Shown in pieces: positions 42,088-63,071 of a DNA stretch of 64,000 bases. Positions within the stretch are counted from its first letter, which is position 1, and every line of letters starts with the position of its first letter. Where the stretch lies: contig NC_067120.1 in assembly GCF_021347895.1 (NCBI RefSeq), positions 13,997,361-14,061,360 of the forward strand. The letters run 5' to 3'. The position numbers and the translations under genes are program-made. A model generated the notes under the pieces. That model did not search any database. It worked only from the letters and a program-made list of their open reading frames with translations, and had not been told where the DNA came from. This DNA comes from Acanthochromis polyacanthus. Lineage: Eukaryota; Chordata; Actinopteri; Pomacentridae.

Positions 42088-42478
42088 CTCGCACAGAAAC
42101 AAAGTTGTGCAATTAAAAGCAGATGAAATTTAAACTGATTAAATTGAAAGTAAATATTAGTTACTATCAAAATTTAAATACAATACAGAATACAAAAAAG
42201 TAGATTAGTAAATACAGTAATAAAATACAAAATATGAGGTGTGTGTATCATATTTGTCTTGAACAACTCAACCATTTTAATACACTATAAATACAATACA
42301 GAATACAAAATAAAGTAAAATAGTAAATACAACATATATGGGGTGTGGGTGGGAGGGGGTGTTTTCCTGGATTAATTTATTTACTCAGGTTCATAACCTC
42401 CTCAAACCTGGCAAATATTTTCAGGGGTTTTTTTGTCGACTATTTCTTTAATGAAGTTCTCATAGTCATCATGTTTTT

Positions 42479-44935
42479 TTTTTTTGTCTGCATTTATTCT
42501 CATTGTTTAACTCCATGGAAGGGGTGTCAACACTTTATGAGATTAATGCATATTTTAGTCTTGCAGTCAAATATCTTATTATTTAGTGCATGTGTGTGAC
42601 CATCACCAGCCCTCCCTGAAAGCTAAGCTGACACTTTTTATTACATTTCCCTGTTTAAGAGCCAGGGAGGGCAGTGCTACACCTCAGTGGTGATGTGAGG
42701 GGAAACAAAGGGGTGGACAGGACGAAAGGGGACGGACAGGGATAGGGACTAGCAAGCGGTGCTATTACATCTGAAGAATATCAGGTGTTGTGTTATTCCC
42801 AACTAATAATTACCCATCAATAAGACAAACAAGCAAACACATACACAAGAGAACAGAAAACCAACCAAACAATAAATAAATAAATGAATAATTAGCCAGA
42901 CAGTACTAAACACCATAGTTGTGGGTGTCATGTTAGTATAGAGTGGAATAGGCCAGAAGATACTAGATGAAGATACTAGAGAAAAGGAGAGAGGGTTTAG
43001 TGTGAGATTAGACTCTGGAGAGAGTCTCAGCACATTCCGGCGGGTCCCATCACTGCTCAACAGCGGAACTCGACAGGAGCTGGTGGGACCTGAGCAAACA
43101 TGCACATGCAAGTGTGAAAGACCCCGAAGCCCAGAACAGCCATCACAGCAATGCAGTGTCAAGCCGACAGGGCACCCCCCCACAGGCCGAGGAGCCACGG
43201 GGCAGCGCCCCCAGAGAGCAACCGGGGCCACCGTGTACCACACGGACCCCAAAGACAAGAGGGTGCAGCTACCGACACCCCCAGCACGCCAGAACCAACC
43301 CAGGCAGCCCGGGGCAAGTGAACCCACCCGCCACCCAAACCCCAACCCCGCCCGCCCCAGCCCCCACCCACCCACCCCCAGGGGGGGCCGACGGCCCCAA
43401 GCAGCCAGGAAGCCAGACACAGGGGCAGAGCGCCCCACCGAAGGGACGGCAAGCAGGCCGCCACCGGAGGCCGGCCAGAGGGAACCGGAGCCGGGACCCA
43501 ATGCGAGTCCAGAGGGCAAAAATGGACAGAGCGGTGGGGCCCGGCAACGCCAATTGTGGGGCACCCCGCATACCCACCCGCACCAGCCCCCGGGCGAGCA
43601 CAGCACACCCAAGGCCCCCACATCCCGCGACGCGAACCAACCCCCCCACCAGGACAGAGCCACCACACACAACCAGCCCGCGCCACAGCCACAGCACCCA
43701 CCGGGACAGCCAATCCAGATCCCGCAGCCCAGCAAGAGCCACCGTAACAGCCGGGACCAGTCGGACACGCAGGAGAACCCCCACAGGCCACGGCCCCCCG
43801 GCCCCGGGGACCCCCAGCCACAGCGACACGGATGATGGTGCACCCCGCCGCCCCATAGCCGTATGGGGGGCCAGATCCCACCAGAGAGGCCATAACTGTG
43901 AAACCCACCCATTACTCTCCTATTAATATGTCTCCCAATCCCTAACGGGAAACATTATCCCAGCACCGTGGTAGTGTAACCCTGAGTGACATGTGGTGCA
44001 TTAAAAGTGGGGAGGCTGGGGGGGCGTCAGCCAACCCAGACCTACCCCCAAGGTGAGTGTGTGTGGTGCATTAAAAAAAAGATTGGAGAGCAGGGGAGGC
44101 AGGCAAGAGGGTGATGAGGGGGAGACAGGGCCGTATAGCCCTGCCACCCGCCCCACCACGGTGCCCATCGTTCCCACCCCCACCTGCCCTCGGGGCCCTA
44201 AATGTTGTGTCCCTATATGTGCCTAAAGGTTGCTATTTACAGTGAGGTGTGAAAAATGTGAAGTGCACAATCAGAGGCAGTCTGGTGTGGATCCGGCCCA
44301 AGAGGACAAAGCAGTGGGGGAGGCAGGTAGCAAGACCACCGGTACCGACGCAGAGGGCCCCCAGAGCCAAGAAGCAAGGGACCGGGGAGGGCCCACACGA
44401 ACCAACTGGCCCAGCCGGCACAAGAACCCCCCGGGAGCTGCAGATCAGAGCAGCGCCACGGCAGGCACCATAGCCCCAACACAGGTCAGCTGCATGCGGC
44501 ACCCACCCCGAAGGGGGGACCAGGCCGCGCCACAAGGAAGCGAGGGCCGCAAGCCGCCACGCCCACCCAGAAGCCAGTACGCTAAGGACGCAGGGCGCCC
44601 ACCCCGCAGCGCCCCCGAGACCCCACCCACCCCACCACACCCCAGGACAGCACCAGGCCCGGACGGAGGCCCCCAGCCAGCAGAAACTGGACTCCAGTGG
44701 GGGCACGCAGGCCAGGATCAAGGCCTGTGCCCAGGTGGGCCAGAGCCACCCCTGAAGAGAGAACACCCAGCCCCCGCGCCAGACCGCCCGCCCACAGAGG
44801 GCCATCGGCCCCCCACGGGAGAGGGGCGAGGAGGGGCGGGCAGGCAGGAGAGGAGGGAGGAGGAGGGAAGCGGAGCAGGAAGGGACAGGGGAGCAACGGA
44901 GGGGTCGACCCACCCCAAGCCCCAGGACCAGCCAG
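42479..44935 (-). mobile_element. GC-rich poly(A) retroposon, long copy
   Basis: A 2.46-kb insertion flanked by the perfect 14-bp duplication GTCATCATGTTTTT (42465-42478 and 44936-44949). Read on the minus strand it is GC-rich for 1.9 kb, then AT-rich, and ends AATAAATGCAGAC plus an A tail. Long open frames exist on both strands (for instance minus 43912-42803 and plus 43002-43835), but they are low-complexity Gly/Trp- or Pro-rich and show no known domain, as expected from base composition. The structure is that of a LINE-mobilised non-coding transcript. Confidence 0.75.
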
Positions 44936-45005
44936 GTCATCATGTTTTTCAAAAACAAATGACATCATTTCCATTGGAGAGGACTCATCAAATTCACCCT
45001 CCCAG

Positions 45006-45212
45006 TTTTTTTTTTTTTTTCTCTCTTCTCTCTTTTTTTTCTTTTACTTAACCCCTCGCAATTTTAATCTAGCAATGCTGTATATCTGCTGTCAACTATC
45101 AGGCAGAAATTGTCTAGAAACTTTTTAGAAAGTCTTGATGAACCTGCTGCTAAATCATGTTTGAAGCTGTTAAGCATTGTAAATGTTCTCTGTAAAGAGA
45201 AAAAAAAAAAAA
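45006..45212. mobile_element. Short retroposon with 15-bp target duplication
   Basis: A 207-bp insertion flanked by perfect AATTCACCCTCCCAG (44991-45005 and 45213-45227). It carries a T-rich start and a 15-base A run at the end; the body contains CTGCTGTCAACTATCAGGC. No coding capacity and no pol III boxes seen. Confidence 0.75.
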
Positions 45213-45419
45213 AATTCACCCTCCCAGCTCTGCAGTTCTTTGAGGACTTCCATTTGTTCCCCTTTGTCCATTGAAATGACAGCTGGCAGCTTCAAGGCTC
45301 CCCCAAATTTGGAATTTTTGCACCAGTCAGCTGCAGCTATGGCATGCATTAGAAGCACTGTTCCCTGCAGTAAAGAGAAAAACCTCATCAAGGTATTTTG
45401 TGTATACATCATTCACAAC

Positions 45420-48140
45420 TAGTTTTTAAAGTTAGAGTCTTTGCTATACACTCTTAAAGAGATCACACTTGGTACATATTAAAACTATATTATATTTGTC
45501 CCAGTTAATGCATACTGGCAGGAAATAAAATCTGCCTCATGCCACGTAGTTAAGTATTGCTGTATTTCATTATTATGCAACATATATCTAATGTGAAAAA
45601 CTTTATGGGATTAATTAGGTTAATGTTAAAGTTTTTGTATTTTCTATTTTTTTTTTAATGTATTTACAGGATCCCTTAGAAGAAGCAGAATGGTGTTGCT
45701 TAGGTGAAGGATGTCTGTGTCTGTTTACAAATCTGTTTACAGACAAGCAGCAGAAGACTGACAAACTTCATCTCCCAGGTTTTTATTCAGCTGCAATGTT
45801 ATGCCATTATAAGAACATAAAATAATGAATATGACAATGTACAGATCTCTGTATAAGTTTCAAGCAACACAGAGCATAGAGTTTCAAGGAAATATTATCA
45901 CATACTTTACTTTCTGAGAAGTAGATATTAAGTTGTTGGTTAGTGCAGAAATAGAATAATTTCTTACCGGTTCTGTATTTTCCTCTGTCACTGTGGTTTA
46001 AGCCTTAAGATGCTTTTTACTAAGATGACTTCTGTTGGCTAGTTCTTTTCCAGTGCAGAAAACGCACTGTGAACCAACACAGGCCAACAATGACTCCGTA
46101 TCACAGAACACCTGATGAGAACCTGTGAAGAACAGTAACAATGTTGGTTATAACAGCACGTTCTACCATGACATGCTAGGTGGAAGTCAAGGTGGAAGTT
46201 ATTTTAGGTACTTGTGAAAGTGGCTTTTCTCACCTTCCGTTTCCATTTGCTATTTCTCACCAACTCAAAACTCTGTGGAAATATTGAATTGAATGGTCAA
46301 CAAGGAATGATAGTAAATGAATATCACTTATGCTTGTATATCACAATGTAAAAGTAGCTATAAATGTGGAGAGGGAATTTTGTTTTAGTTTTTTTATGTT
46401 TGTTAGTGTAATGTGTTAATTAAATTTGACTGTAAACATTTAAATTGCTAACATTGTGTTAATAAAACACAAAATATTCGCGTTGGATCTACTTTGCTTG
46501 GTAAACACATTTTGTATGGGAGTAGGGCCTACAAAAAATCTTGCTAGATTTTGGGACCAGTACTGGAACTAGACACCCCTGTGGCCTGCTGTTCAGCAGT
46601 GTTATACTAGAAAAGCACTCAGAGAGCACAGACCTCTGCCAAGGTATACCCGTTTATCCTTTAATCCAATCAAAAATTTAATCATTTGTTCCTTGTCCCA
46701 TTTTGAAAGTTTCCTGAGAATTTAATGAAAATCGGTCCATAACTTTTCGAGTTATCGTGTTCACAGCCAAACAAACAAACAAACAAACAGACAAACTCTC
46801 CCGAAAACACAACCTTCTTGGCGGAGGTAAATAACCTAGGAACTGCCCAGCCTTACTATATCCCGACTCATTAATAAGGATAGACCTACCGTATGGGGTT
46901 CGCACGGAGTTAAATGGAGTATTTGCATAAGAAATTACGGGCAAAACCGTAACTACCTTGTAACAGGTTAAGGCGGTGGGGGGGGGGGTTTGCTTGCTTC
47001 AAGTGTGGTTGAAATTTGTATCCTACTTAACTATCATTTCACTCGGAAAAAAGTGACATAGTAAAAATCATTAGTAAAATCATTTAGCAACACTTACTTA
47101 CCTAGCAAGGCCTCGCCAGTAGCCAGTGTGTCGTGGAAGGCTTGCTAATTCAATGCCACAAGACCATTGCTCCTGTCTCTCCAAATCCAGAGTGGCTGAC
47201 GTGAGCTGTGTGATTACCTTTTTGACGACCTGCTGGGTTGCCAGGTCCGGTTTGAAGCGTCAATCCAGTAACAAAGTGGTCGATGTAGGCCTACATGATT
47301 TGGCAACTATTTACCAGAATTTAAACAGTTTGAACGTGTGGGCCTGGTATTATTGTTAAGATGCAGCAGTTTCATTAGTCTGGATTTTATAATCCTTTTT
47401 CCTGGTTTGAAAAATCAAGCATGTTGTGATCTCTATCACCTGTTAAGACTAGGCTAATTAACACCTAAAATACCTTCTTCTTTGTGCAATATACCAGAAA
47501 AACCAGAAGGCTGGTTTCAAAGCTGATTGGTTTAATGTACTGACACTGTGAGCATGACATGTCTGGATCTGTGGTCTCTACAAGAAACATATTTTGGCAA
47601 CATATTACTTTCAAAACCTGAGGCAAAATGCATGATTGAAAGATGTAACTGAAAGATAAACAGTATAAGACATGACAGTCCAGTAACGGTACAGTCAGAC
47701 CAAGTCAAAGTCTACAGAAGTAGACTTAGATATGTAGAATATATAAATTGTAAAATTGTTCCTCAAAATTGTAGCACAATTGTTTATATACTTTTATTCA
47801 TGTATCATGTTTACATCCCTGGCATCTTTCCCAAAAAGCAACATCAGCTGTGGCATCTTTGTGGCAGTTGTAACCCACGCCTGGTAAAGGCTGCAATAAT
47901 CAAGAAAGCACACAGACAAGTTATTTCAAACAGTTTTAGTAAACATATTTTCTGGTGACAATCCACACAACACGTGTAACAACTGAATGAAAATGGAAAT
48001 AAAATAGCCTATTAACTGCGGTCAAGTGAGCCGCCCGCACTCTGGGCGTTGCGCAACTATTCCGTGTAATACGGTAATGCGATTACAGGCGCTGAGGAGC
48101 CAGGCTGAGAGACGTCCGCTGCAAATACATGCTGTTATAC
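45420..48140. other. Unit-2-specific sequence with weak coding remnants
   Basis: No intact gene. On the minus strand, about 46125-46010 reads SHQVFCDTESLLACVGSQC then VFCTGKELANRSHLSKKHL with a C-x2-C...H-x4-H pattern and a stop, and about 47260-47102 reads LTSATLDLERQEQW and RHTGYWRGLAR just before a consensus donor GTAAGTAAG. They may be exons of the same broken gene as 42408-45364, but the phases could not be joined. A G run lies at about 46979-46988. Confidence 0.3.
46640..46835. repeat. Dispersed repeat with (CAAA)n and CCTTCTTGGCGGAGGTAA end
   Basis: Contains AAAATCGGTCCATAACTTTT, then a CAAA array, then CCTTCTTGGCGGAGGTAA. This string is shared by many animal repeats thought to be non-LTR 3' ends. 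No ends resolved. Confidence 0.5.
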
Positions 48141-48141
48141 A

Positions 48142-48575
48142 GATTTTGACTGTTCATATCTGGAAATCCTTAGGCGGTGACAAAGATCTCTCACTGTGGC
48201 CTTGTCAGGGGCCATCCCAGCTACCACCATGCACAATATCACCTGATTTTACTGTAGAATTCTGGAGAAAATTAATGTCAAAGTGTGCTGCAATTTCAAT
48301 CATCTATGTTCATAATTGCTGATTTTGACTGTCCATATCTCCAAATCCTTAGGCGGTGACAAAGATCTGTCACTGTGGCCTTGTCAGGGGTCATCCCAGC
48401 TACCACCACGTACAATATCACCTGATTTTACTGTAAAATTTTAGAGAAAATTAATGTCAAAGTATGCTGCAATTTCTATCGTCTATGTTCATAATTGCTG
48501 ATTTTGACTGTTCATATCTGGAAATCCTTAGGCGGTGACAAAGATCTGTCACTGTGGCTTTGACAGGGGTCATCT
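48142..48575. repeat. 179-bp tandem repeat, 2.4 copies
   Basis: GATTTTGACTGT starts at 48142, 48321 and 48500, an exact 179-bp period. Copies differ by scattered substitutions and the third is cut short after GGGGTCATC. Non-coding; next to the right motif cluster of the putative large element. Confidence 0.93.
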
Positions 48576-50019
48576 GAGGATGAATTTGTTTCACATTACT
48601 CCAGTCTGCCAGCATTTGGGAGCAGTTTCTTCCCTCAAATAACTAGTGTCTTTAGCGCCCCTAGGGGCAACGACCACTAGTTCGTTCAGGTTAATACGGT
48701 CACCGGACAAACCACAGAATCGGATAACCCCATCCAGATAGTAGTAGTAGTAGTGGCATCTCCCCAAAAGAGTGACATTAACCGTAGCATCTCGTCCAAA
48801 CAGCGGTAAAAGTAGCCTACTGGCCTACAATGTGGCCTCTCTACCAGACCGTGGCATTAACCGTGGTACCTCACAGTGGCAATAACCGTGGTAGAAATTG
48901 AACAGGTTTCTCATAAGAAAGTCTTAATGAACTCAACTGCATGCAGTCCATTGTCATTAATATTTTTGTACTATTTAGTTACTATTTTCTTTAGTTTTTT
49001 AGTTCATGCTGTTTCTGATTTAAATAAAAGTAACTGAACAACTGACTGAGACTGTGCTAAAACTCAATCGTTTTCTTTTTAATTTAGGAGACAGGGTTGG
49101 GCAGGTCAAGAGTCCTACAGAGACAACGTTACCAGTAATTTGTCAATAAAAAGGCACAAGGAAACAGACTCCATTTATTCTCACACCAGGTAATCATCCA
49201 AAAGCTGTAAACTAGGATGACACCGGGCTCCCCACCCAGCTGTTTTAAAGCTACCCAGTCATCTCTGTTAAGTTACACCTTACAGATAAACTGAATAACG
49301 ATATGGGCGACATGGAATTGTATCTTGATTTGTGATTTGATTTGTTATAATGGACCCAAATCAGGCTCTCTTTGACAGTACTGACCTTCCATATAACAAA
49401 ATGACTGTTAGAAAGCACAAGCTTGACTAAATGGTAAATTACTGAGTAAGTTATCAACATGAATTTCTAAATGTTAAACTACTTGTAAGACCAAACGTTT
49501 TATCAGTTCAATCCCAGGAGGTTGAAGAGAAAAGCAGTGTTCTTATCATGTAAATGAGTACTATGCATATTGTATGTATTTATGCTTAATCTCATAGTCA
49601 AAGCTCAAAACACAAGTGTCTGTTTACTGTGTAATACATAATCAGATGTGCAGAAGGCAAGGTCCAGCCTGTAGGGAATATAAAATGATCTAACGCTGTA
49701 GTTACAACTGAATTAATCACTTCAAAGGACATGACCATTTATTCTTTATGGCACAGTGACTCGTTCTGCAGTAACACTGCATTCTGTGAGAGAAAGTGAA
49801 AGCCTATCATATTATAATGTAGACATATTTGTATAAAATGATCAGAACATGATAGCTCACATGCAGATGCTACTGTCTCAACCTGTAAAACCAGTTTGAT
49901 AAATACAGTTAAGCAGAGCCACCATGATGAAAACATCTGCTTGTAGTCTCTGGGAAGTCTTCTTTAAGGATGGATCATTAATGTGCACCAAATGGCAAAA
50001 GGATAAAGAACATTCACTT

Positions 50020-50841
50020 TACTTAATCTGAACAAAAATATAAATGCAACATTAAATATTTTATTAAATTGTATTCATTGCTTTCAACATTGGGGAATAA
50101 GTATTTGTTGTTTCAACACGTCATCTCTACGACAGAACAGACTTCATGAAACAATCAATAATACACTATACTGGGAATGATAATGGGCACCTGAAGAGTG
50201 GGATCAAAGACTAGAAATGACAAGTCATTGTGTCGGCTATTTGTAGCAACACATAGCTGCAATGCAAAGAGTTAAGGAAGTTGTCGATGCTGCTTGTGGC
50301 ATGTTGTGCCACTTTTTCCTGCAGGGCTTGGTGATTTTGGGTGACAGGAACATATTGTCAGACACATCCAGCCCGAGCATCATGTAGCAGATTGTCTGTT
50401 CATGTACCATGCTGTGTAAAAACATTTCTTAAAGACAAATGTTGGAGTGGTGGACATTGTACCTGGTTACAGGTACAGCCTGACTGCTCTACCTGCATCC
50501 AGCACCAACCAGCCCATTCTTTCTCTTATCGTCTGTGGCATTGTGTCATTTAAACAAAACTTCATTTTAGGGTAGCTTTTTACAGTCACAGGTCAAAGTA
50601 GTGTGTGTGCTCATCTCACTATCTGATCATTGTGCTTTAAAGCCACACCTGATAAGGGTGTGGATGAACTCAGTGATCCAGAATTTGCCATCAGTTGAAC
50701 AGCTCAAATGGAGCCAGTTGTGCACAATTGGCTATTTTTGACCCTTTTCTAAGCCTAACAATAGAGATGAGATTTCTAACGTTGTCTCTAAGCCAGAAAA
50801 GAAGACAGTTTGCATGCTGCGTTTACATTTTTGCTCAGTGT
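50020..50841. mobile_element. Decayed Tc1/mariner-like element
   Basis: The left end reads CTGAACAAAAATATAAATGC and the right end reads TTTACATTTTTGCTCAGTGT, which are inverted partners. The interior is non-coding now. Part of it is also present in unit 1 (29516-29770). Confidence 0.65.
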
Positions 50842-51239
50842 ATATGTGAGGATTAGTCTATTGAGCAATCTGTGAAATACCTATGTGGGCATGTGTACAG
50901 ACAAATGTATGATAAACTTTAGACATATAAGCAATAAACATACACTACAGGTACAGTTTTAAAGCTTGCCAACACAATCTAACGTTGGTGCATGAAGGAC
51001 ATTACCGGAGCTGTAAGTTCATGTTTCTCCTCTAAACACACGTCTAAACACGCCCACCTAAAATGTACCTTCACGGTTATTTATGAGGAGCACAACTGTA
51101 TATCTATGTGTTAACCTTTCAACAACAGAAACGCACAAAAACACACGTACATTGCCGAAATCCTTCCAGAGACAGCCTACATTAGCTATTTAGTTTCACA
51201 GGGTTTAGTTTAGCTAACTGAAGTTTTGCTAAAGCTATA

Positions 51240-51520
51240 TTAAACTGACAATTAAACAAGGTCGCTTCTGATTGGTCTGACGGTGAGGGGCGGGACAACC
51301 ACTCCAGATCTCGATTCTAATTGGACAGCAGCTCTGTCCGTCCTGCGAGGCAAGCAACTGCAAGTTCACGTTGGGTAAAAGGCTTGACAAGTGAAGGTAA
51401 AGTAACAGTCCGGCTTCAGCAGACGAGTAAACAGGGCATACCGAGTTCCCGTCGCCCTTCTGAAGCATTTTTTGGATTAATTCACTGCAAAACGGACGGT
51501 TAACAGTACCGCTGGTCGAG
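51240..51520 (+). promoter_or_regulatory. sqor (unit 2) promoter and non-coding exon 1
   Basis: Ends GCTGGTCGAG|GTAAGTC with the donor at 51521. It has two CCAAT-type sites (GATTGG at about 51270, AATTGG at about 51319) and a GC box GGGGCGGGAC at about 51287. The second CCAAT and the GGGCGGG core are missing from unit 1. Confidence 0.6.
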
Positions 51521-52178
51521 GTAAGTCTCCTTTTTTAGACACAGCTGTACCCTGACATAATGCTATCAGGTGTATGTGTCTGTACAGGAATGGTTGTAAT
51601 GGAAACAGCTCGTTACGCAGCATGCAGCAGCAGTGGTTTAGCTCAGATCGGGCTTCACTGATTTTATCTTAACAAAAGCAGCCTTTGTCATTACACGTTA
51701 GTTGTTTGTGCTCCAGCTGTAAATTTCCTCTTAAACTAAGTCATACATGGTACAGTATATACATAACACTCCCTTAACTTGTTCCTCTGTCTATGGTAAC
51801 TTTTAAAAACATGTTAAGTAATACAAGCTTAAAGAACTGTTGAAAGTTGAAAATTTGTGTGTGCTTTGTTGTGTTTTGGGTGTGGTTCCTTGACACAATA
51901 GCTGTTGTTGCTAAAACCACAATCAAATTCATGACTTCATTGTTTTCTTATTATTGTATGTTAACAGAATAAATATTAGTTGGTGAGAAAGAAGTCAGAG
52001 CGGTGAATCTGAATCTGAAGCCCCCCTTGGGTTTTTTATAATGCCCATTACAGTAATGAGCTAAACTATTGATTTTCTAACTCTGACGAACAAAGTGTAA
52101 ATGTGGGAAAACAAAATGCAATTAGAAAGTGCATCATGTTGACAGATGTTGATTGTGTCTGAGCCCTACACAACATAA

Positions 52179-60933
<8,755 letters not shown>

Positions 60934-62780
60934 AACATCACCATCAGTTTGCATATTTCAAGTTATTCACCCTTTAGGAAAAACTAGTTCATGAAATTCA
61001 TCATGTCATAATCCCTACAGGATGTACACGTGTGGATAGAGTGGTATTATTTGTATCTTGGACATCATGATTAATCACAACAAGTTTAATCAACATAGAA
61101 AATGTTAAAATATCAAGACTCTAGACAAACCTTGAGATTTTATCTTATAAATAAATGAGTGCAGTGACGGAACTGGTCATAGCTGCTTATAGGTCAATCT
61201 TGTGATTCTTATTATTGCATATTGAATAGCAGGTCTTGCTGCTTTTATCAAGTACACATTCCAACAAGCAATGAAATATTTATAGGAGCTGAAAACAAAA
61301 CGCTGTTGATAATTATAATAATATGTTGATTTGTACTTCTGGATGATCCAACTCTTTGAGACCATGTACCATCAAAAACCAACATCAAACTCGAGGTGGA
61401 CTATTGCAATGCTTTGAGAGTAGTCACTACATATATTCTACAAATATACTAGTTTCAAGATTACTATACATAAAATTATGTATAATAATGGAAGTATGTC
61501 ATTCTGTATCAAATGTTCCATCTTGTTGTGATTTTAACAGATTTCAGCTCCATATAGCTTAAAAACTAAATTGTTCATTTGTTGAAAACACCTGTGTTCA
61601 CACTACAATCATTCATGCTACTTTGGGGATCCTTGACCATTAACATGTAAACTACCACAAGTGCTTTTGCTCACATTTAAATGTCACTGTCATGGGATAG
61701 TTTTTTGTACATAGTGATCATTTGTCTTTTCTATTATCATTGCTAAACTGAATTATGATATCTTATGAACAACACAATCAGTGCTATTGTATTTTTTAAC
61801 AGCAAGCTTCATTACTCTTTAATCATTTAAATGACTGTAAGTTCATAAACCTGCTTTGACTGCAATCCTGAAGTAAAAAGGGAAATTGTTAATGAAAAAT
61901 CTAATATAAATGCAGCATAGTTTCTATCTTGGGGGACTTCGTTGTCATTAAATAATGAGGCTACATTATTAAATGTTGTATATGGCTTTGGTTTGGTTTG
62001 TGTGCTCTCTCTGTGAAGCTGTCATGATCCACGTTCCAATATGAATCTGTACTCATCTAAATGAAAGTCAGTCACTGTATCATGCTGTAGCAGAAAGAGT
62101 TACTGGGAGGTCAGACACAAATTTTCCATGTGTTTACACTGGAACCTACAGGAATCTTTAACATTGCTTTCAGATTGAAGATTGCATTTGCTGTGCCCTC
62201 GATGAATAGTCATAATCAGGACAATACTTCTTCATGTAAACTTTAGACAGTGCAAGAATAAATCATTTTAGTGTTCCTACTTTCAAGTCAGCCACCATTT
62301 CACTGAGCTGTCAAAGTAAACCTCTTAAGACTGTAAAACTTACTTGAAAGCTAGTTTAAATGAATTATTTTTTGTCAGTGTTGATGTGGCTGAGTGCAAC
62401 GTGTGTTTCCAGCACACTTCATGACACGTTTTTGAACAGTTACAAAAAGATTCAATTTTTTTCAGCAGTAAGCTATCAGAAACATAACTATTAGTTAAAA
62501 CTGTCTGAAAATGCAACATAGATTTATTGTGATGCATTGTTTTTCTCAGGTTTTTCTGGAAGGTGCATATCACACTGAATGAACATGACTGCTAAGACTA
62601 TTTTTAAATTGCAAAAACTTCAGAAAAGGCTTGCAAAAAGATGCCAAGCTTCTGTGAGATCTTTCTGTAACAAGAGACAGCGCAACAAATGAGTGCTGTG
62701 GTTAATGTCTGCAGCAGTTTGTGCATTCTCTAAAGCTTTCTTGTAGTCCCACAACAGTACCAGCAGGGATAACGTGTGGT
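60934..62780. other. sqor copy 2 3' flank and intergenic spacer
   Basis: AT-rich sequence with possible AATAAA sites near 61148. I see no gene, RNA or clear transposon in it. It does not match the region after sqor copy 1, which places the duplication boundary near 60960. Confidence 0.5.
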
Positions 62781-63071
62781 AGAGAGCCCGAGTCCAGCTG
62801 CGCACACACTATAGCCATTTTCCTGTTGCCTCCGCGCTCCGCCACGTTGGTTTCCTACGTGTGTGTCGCATTCTCCTGCGCAGCACCAACGTTATGTTTG
62901 TGATGAGGCGGGAAATGGCGTCCGCAGACATGGTTGATCTGTGACTAGCTACCGAGCGACGGACACAGCTGGCAGCAACGACCACGGCCCGACCTCTATC
63001 GGTGGCCGCTACGGTCACGGCAGAGAGCTGACAACGCTGCGGCAAGTTTCGAAGAGCTTCCTAGATCATCG
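62780..63071 (+). promoter_or_regulatory. CpG-rich promoter and likely non-coding first exon of a downstream gene
   Basis: CpG density rises sharply (GGAAATGGCGTCCGCAGAC, GGACACAGCTGGCAG, CCGCTACGGTCACGGC) and the segment ends in a good donor ATCATCG|GTAGGTAAC after 63071. A short upstream frame MASADMVDL, then stop, starts near 62914. The coding part of the gene must lie past the window, so its identity is unknown. The motif block could also serve transcription leftward, but no minus-strand exon is seen. Confidence 0.5.

Larger units (their letters stand above)
42408..45364 (-). pseudogene. Unidentified coding exon split by two retroposons
   Basis: On the minus strand an acceptor CTGCAG before 45364 opens a frame starting GTVLLMHAIAAADWCKNSKF and running to LQSWEGEF at 45213. 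With the two retroposons (45006-45212 and 42479-44935) and one copy of each target duplication removed, the same frame continues through SSPMEMMSFVFEKHDD and YENFIKEIVDKKTPENICQ to a possible donor CAG|GTTTGA at 42407. The frame is kept exactly across both insertions, about 90 codons in all. I do not recognise the protein. It may be the transposase of the large element around it or a captured host exon. Confidence 0.5.
40680..48905. mobile_element. Possible large DNA transposon with inverted motif clusters
   Basis: The left cluster (40740-40940, 41396-41430) repeats CCACGGTTAATGCCACT and TTTACCGCTGTTTGGGCGAG. The right cluster (48765-48900) has the same words on the opposite strand, GGCATTAACCGTGG and CTCGTCCAAACAGCGGTAAA. 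Such inverted subterminal repeats about 8 kb apart suggest one large element. Inside lie broken minus-strand coding pieces and at least four later insertions. The true ends and target duplication were not found. Confidence 0.4.

Noticed and set aside
42803..43926. Long open frames on both strands (up to 369 codons), Gly/Trp-rich or Pro-rich
   Set aside because: They overlap on both strands in one GC-rich retroposon, have extreme low-complexity composition and lie inside a mobile element. High GC content lowers stop-codon frequency, which explains them.
44230..45051. Open frames of 241-273 codons on both strands
   Set aside because: Same GC-rich retroposon and same bias; the frame also runs through the target duplication and into unrelated flanking sequence.
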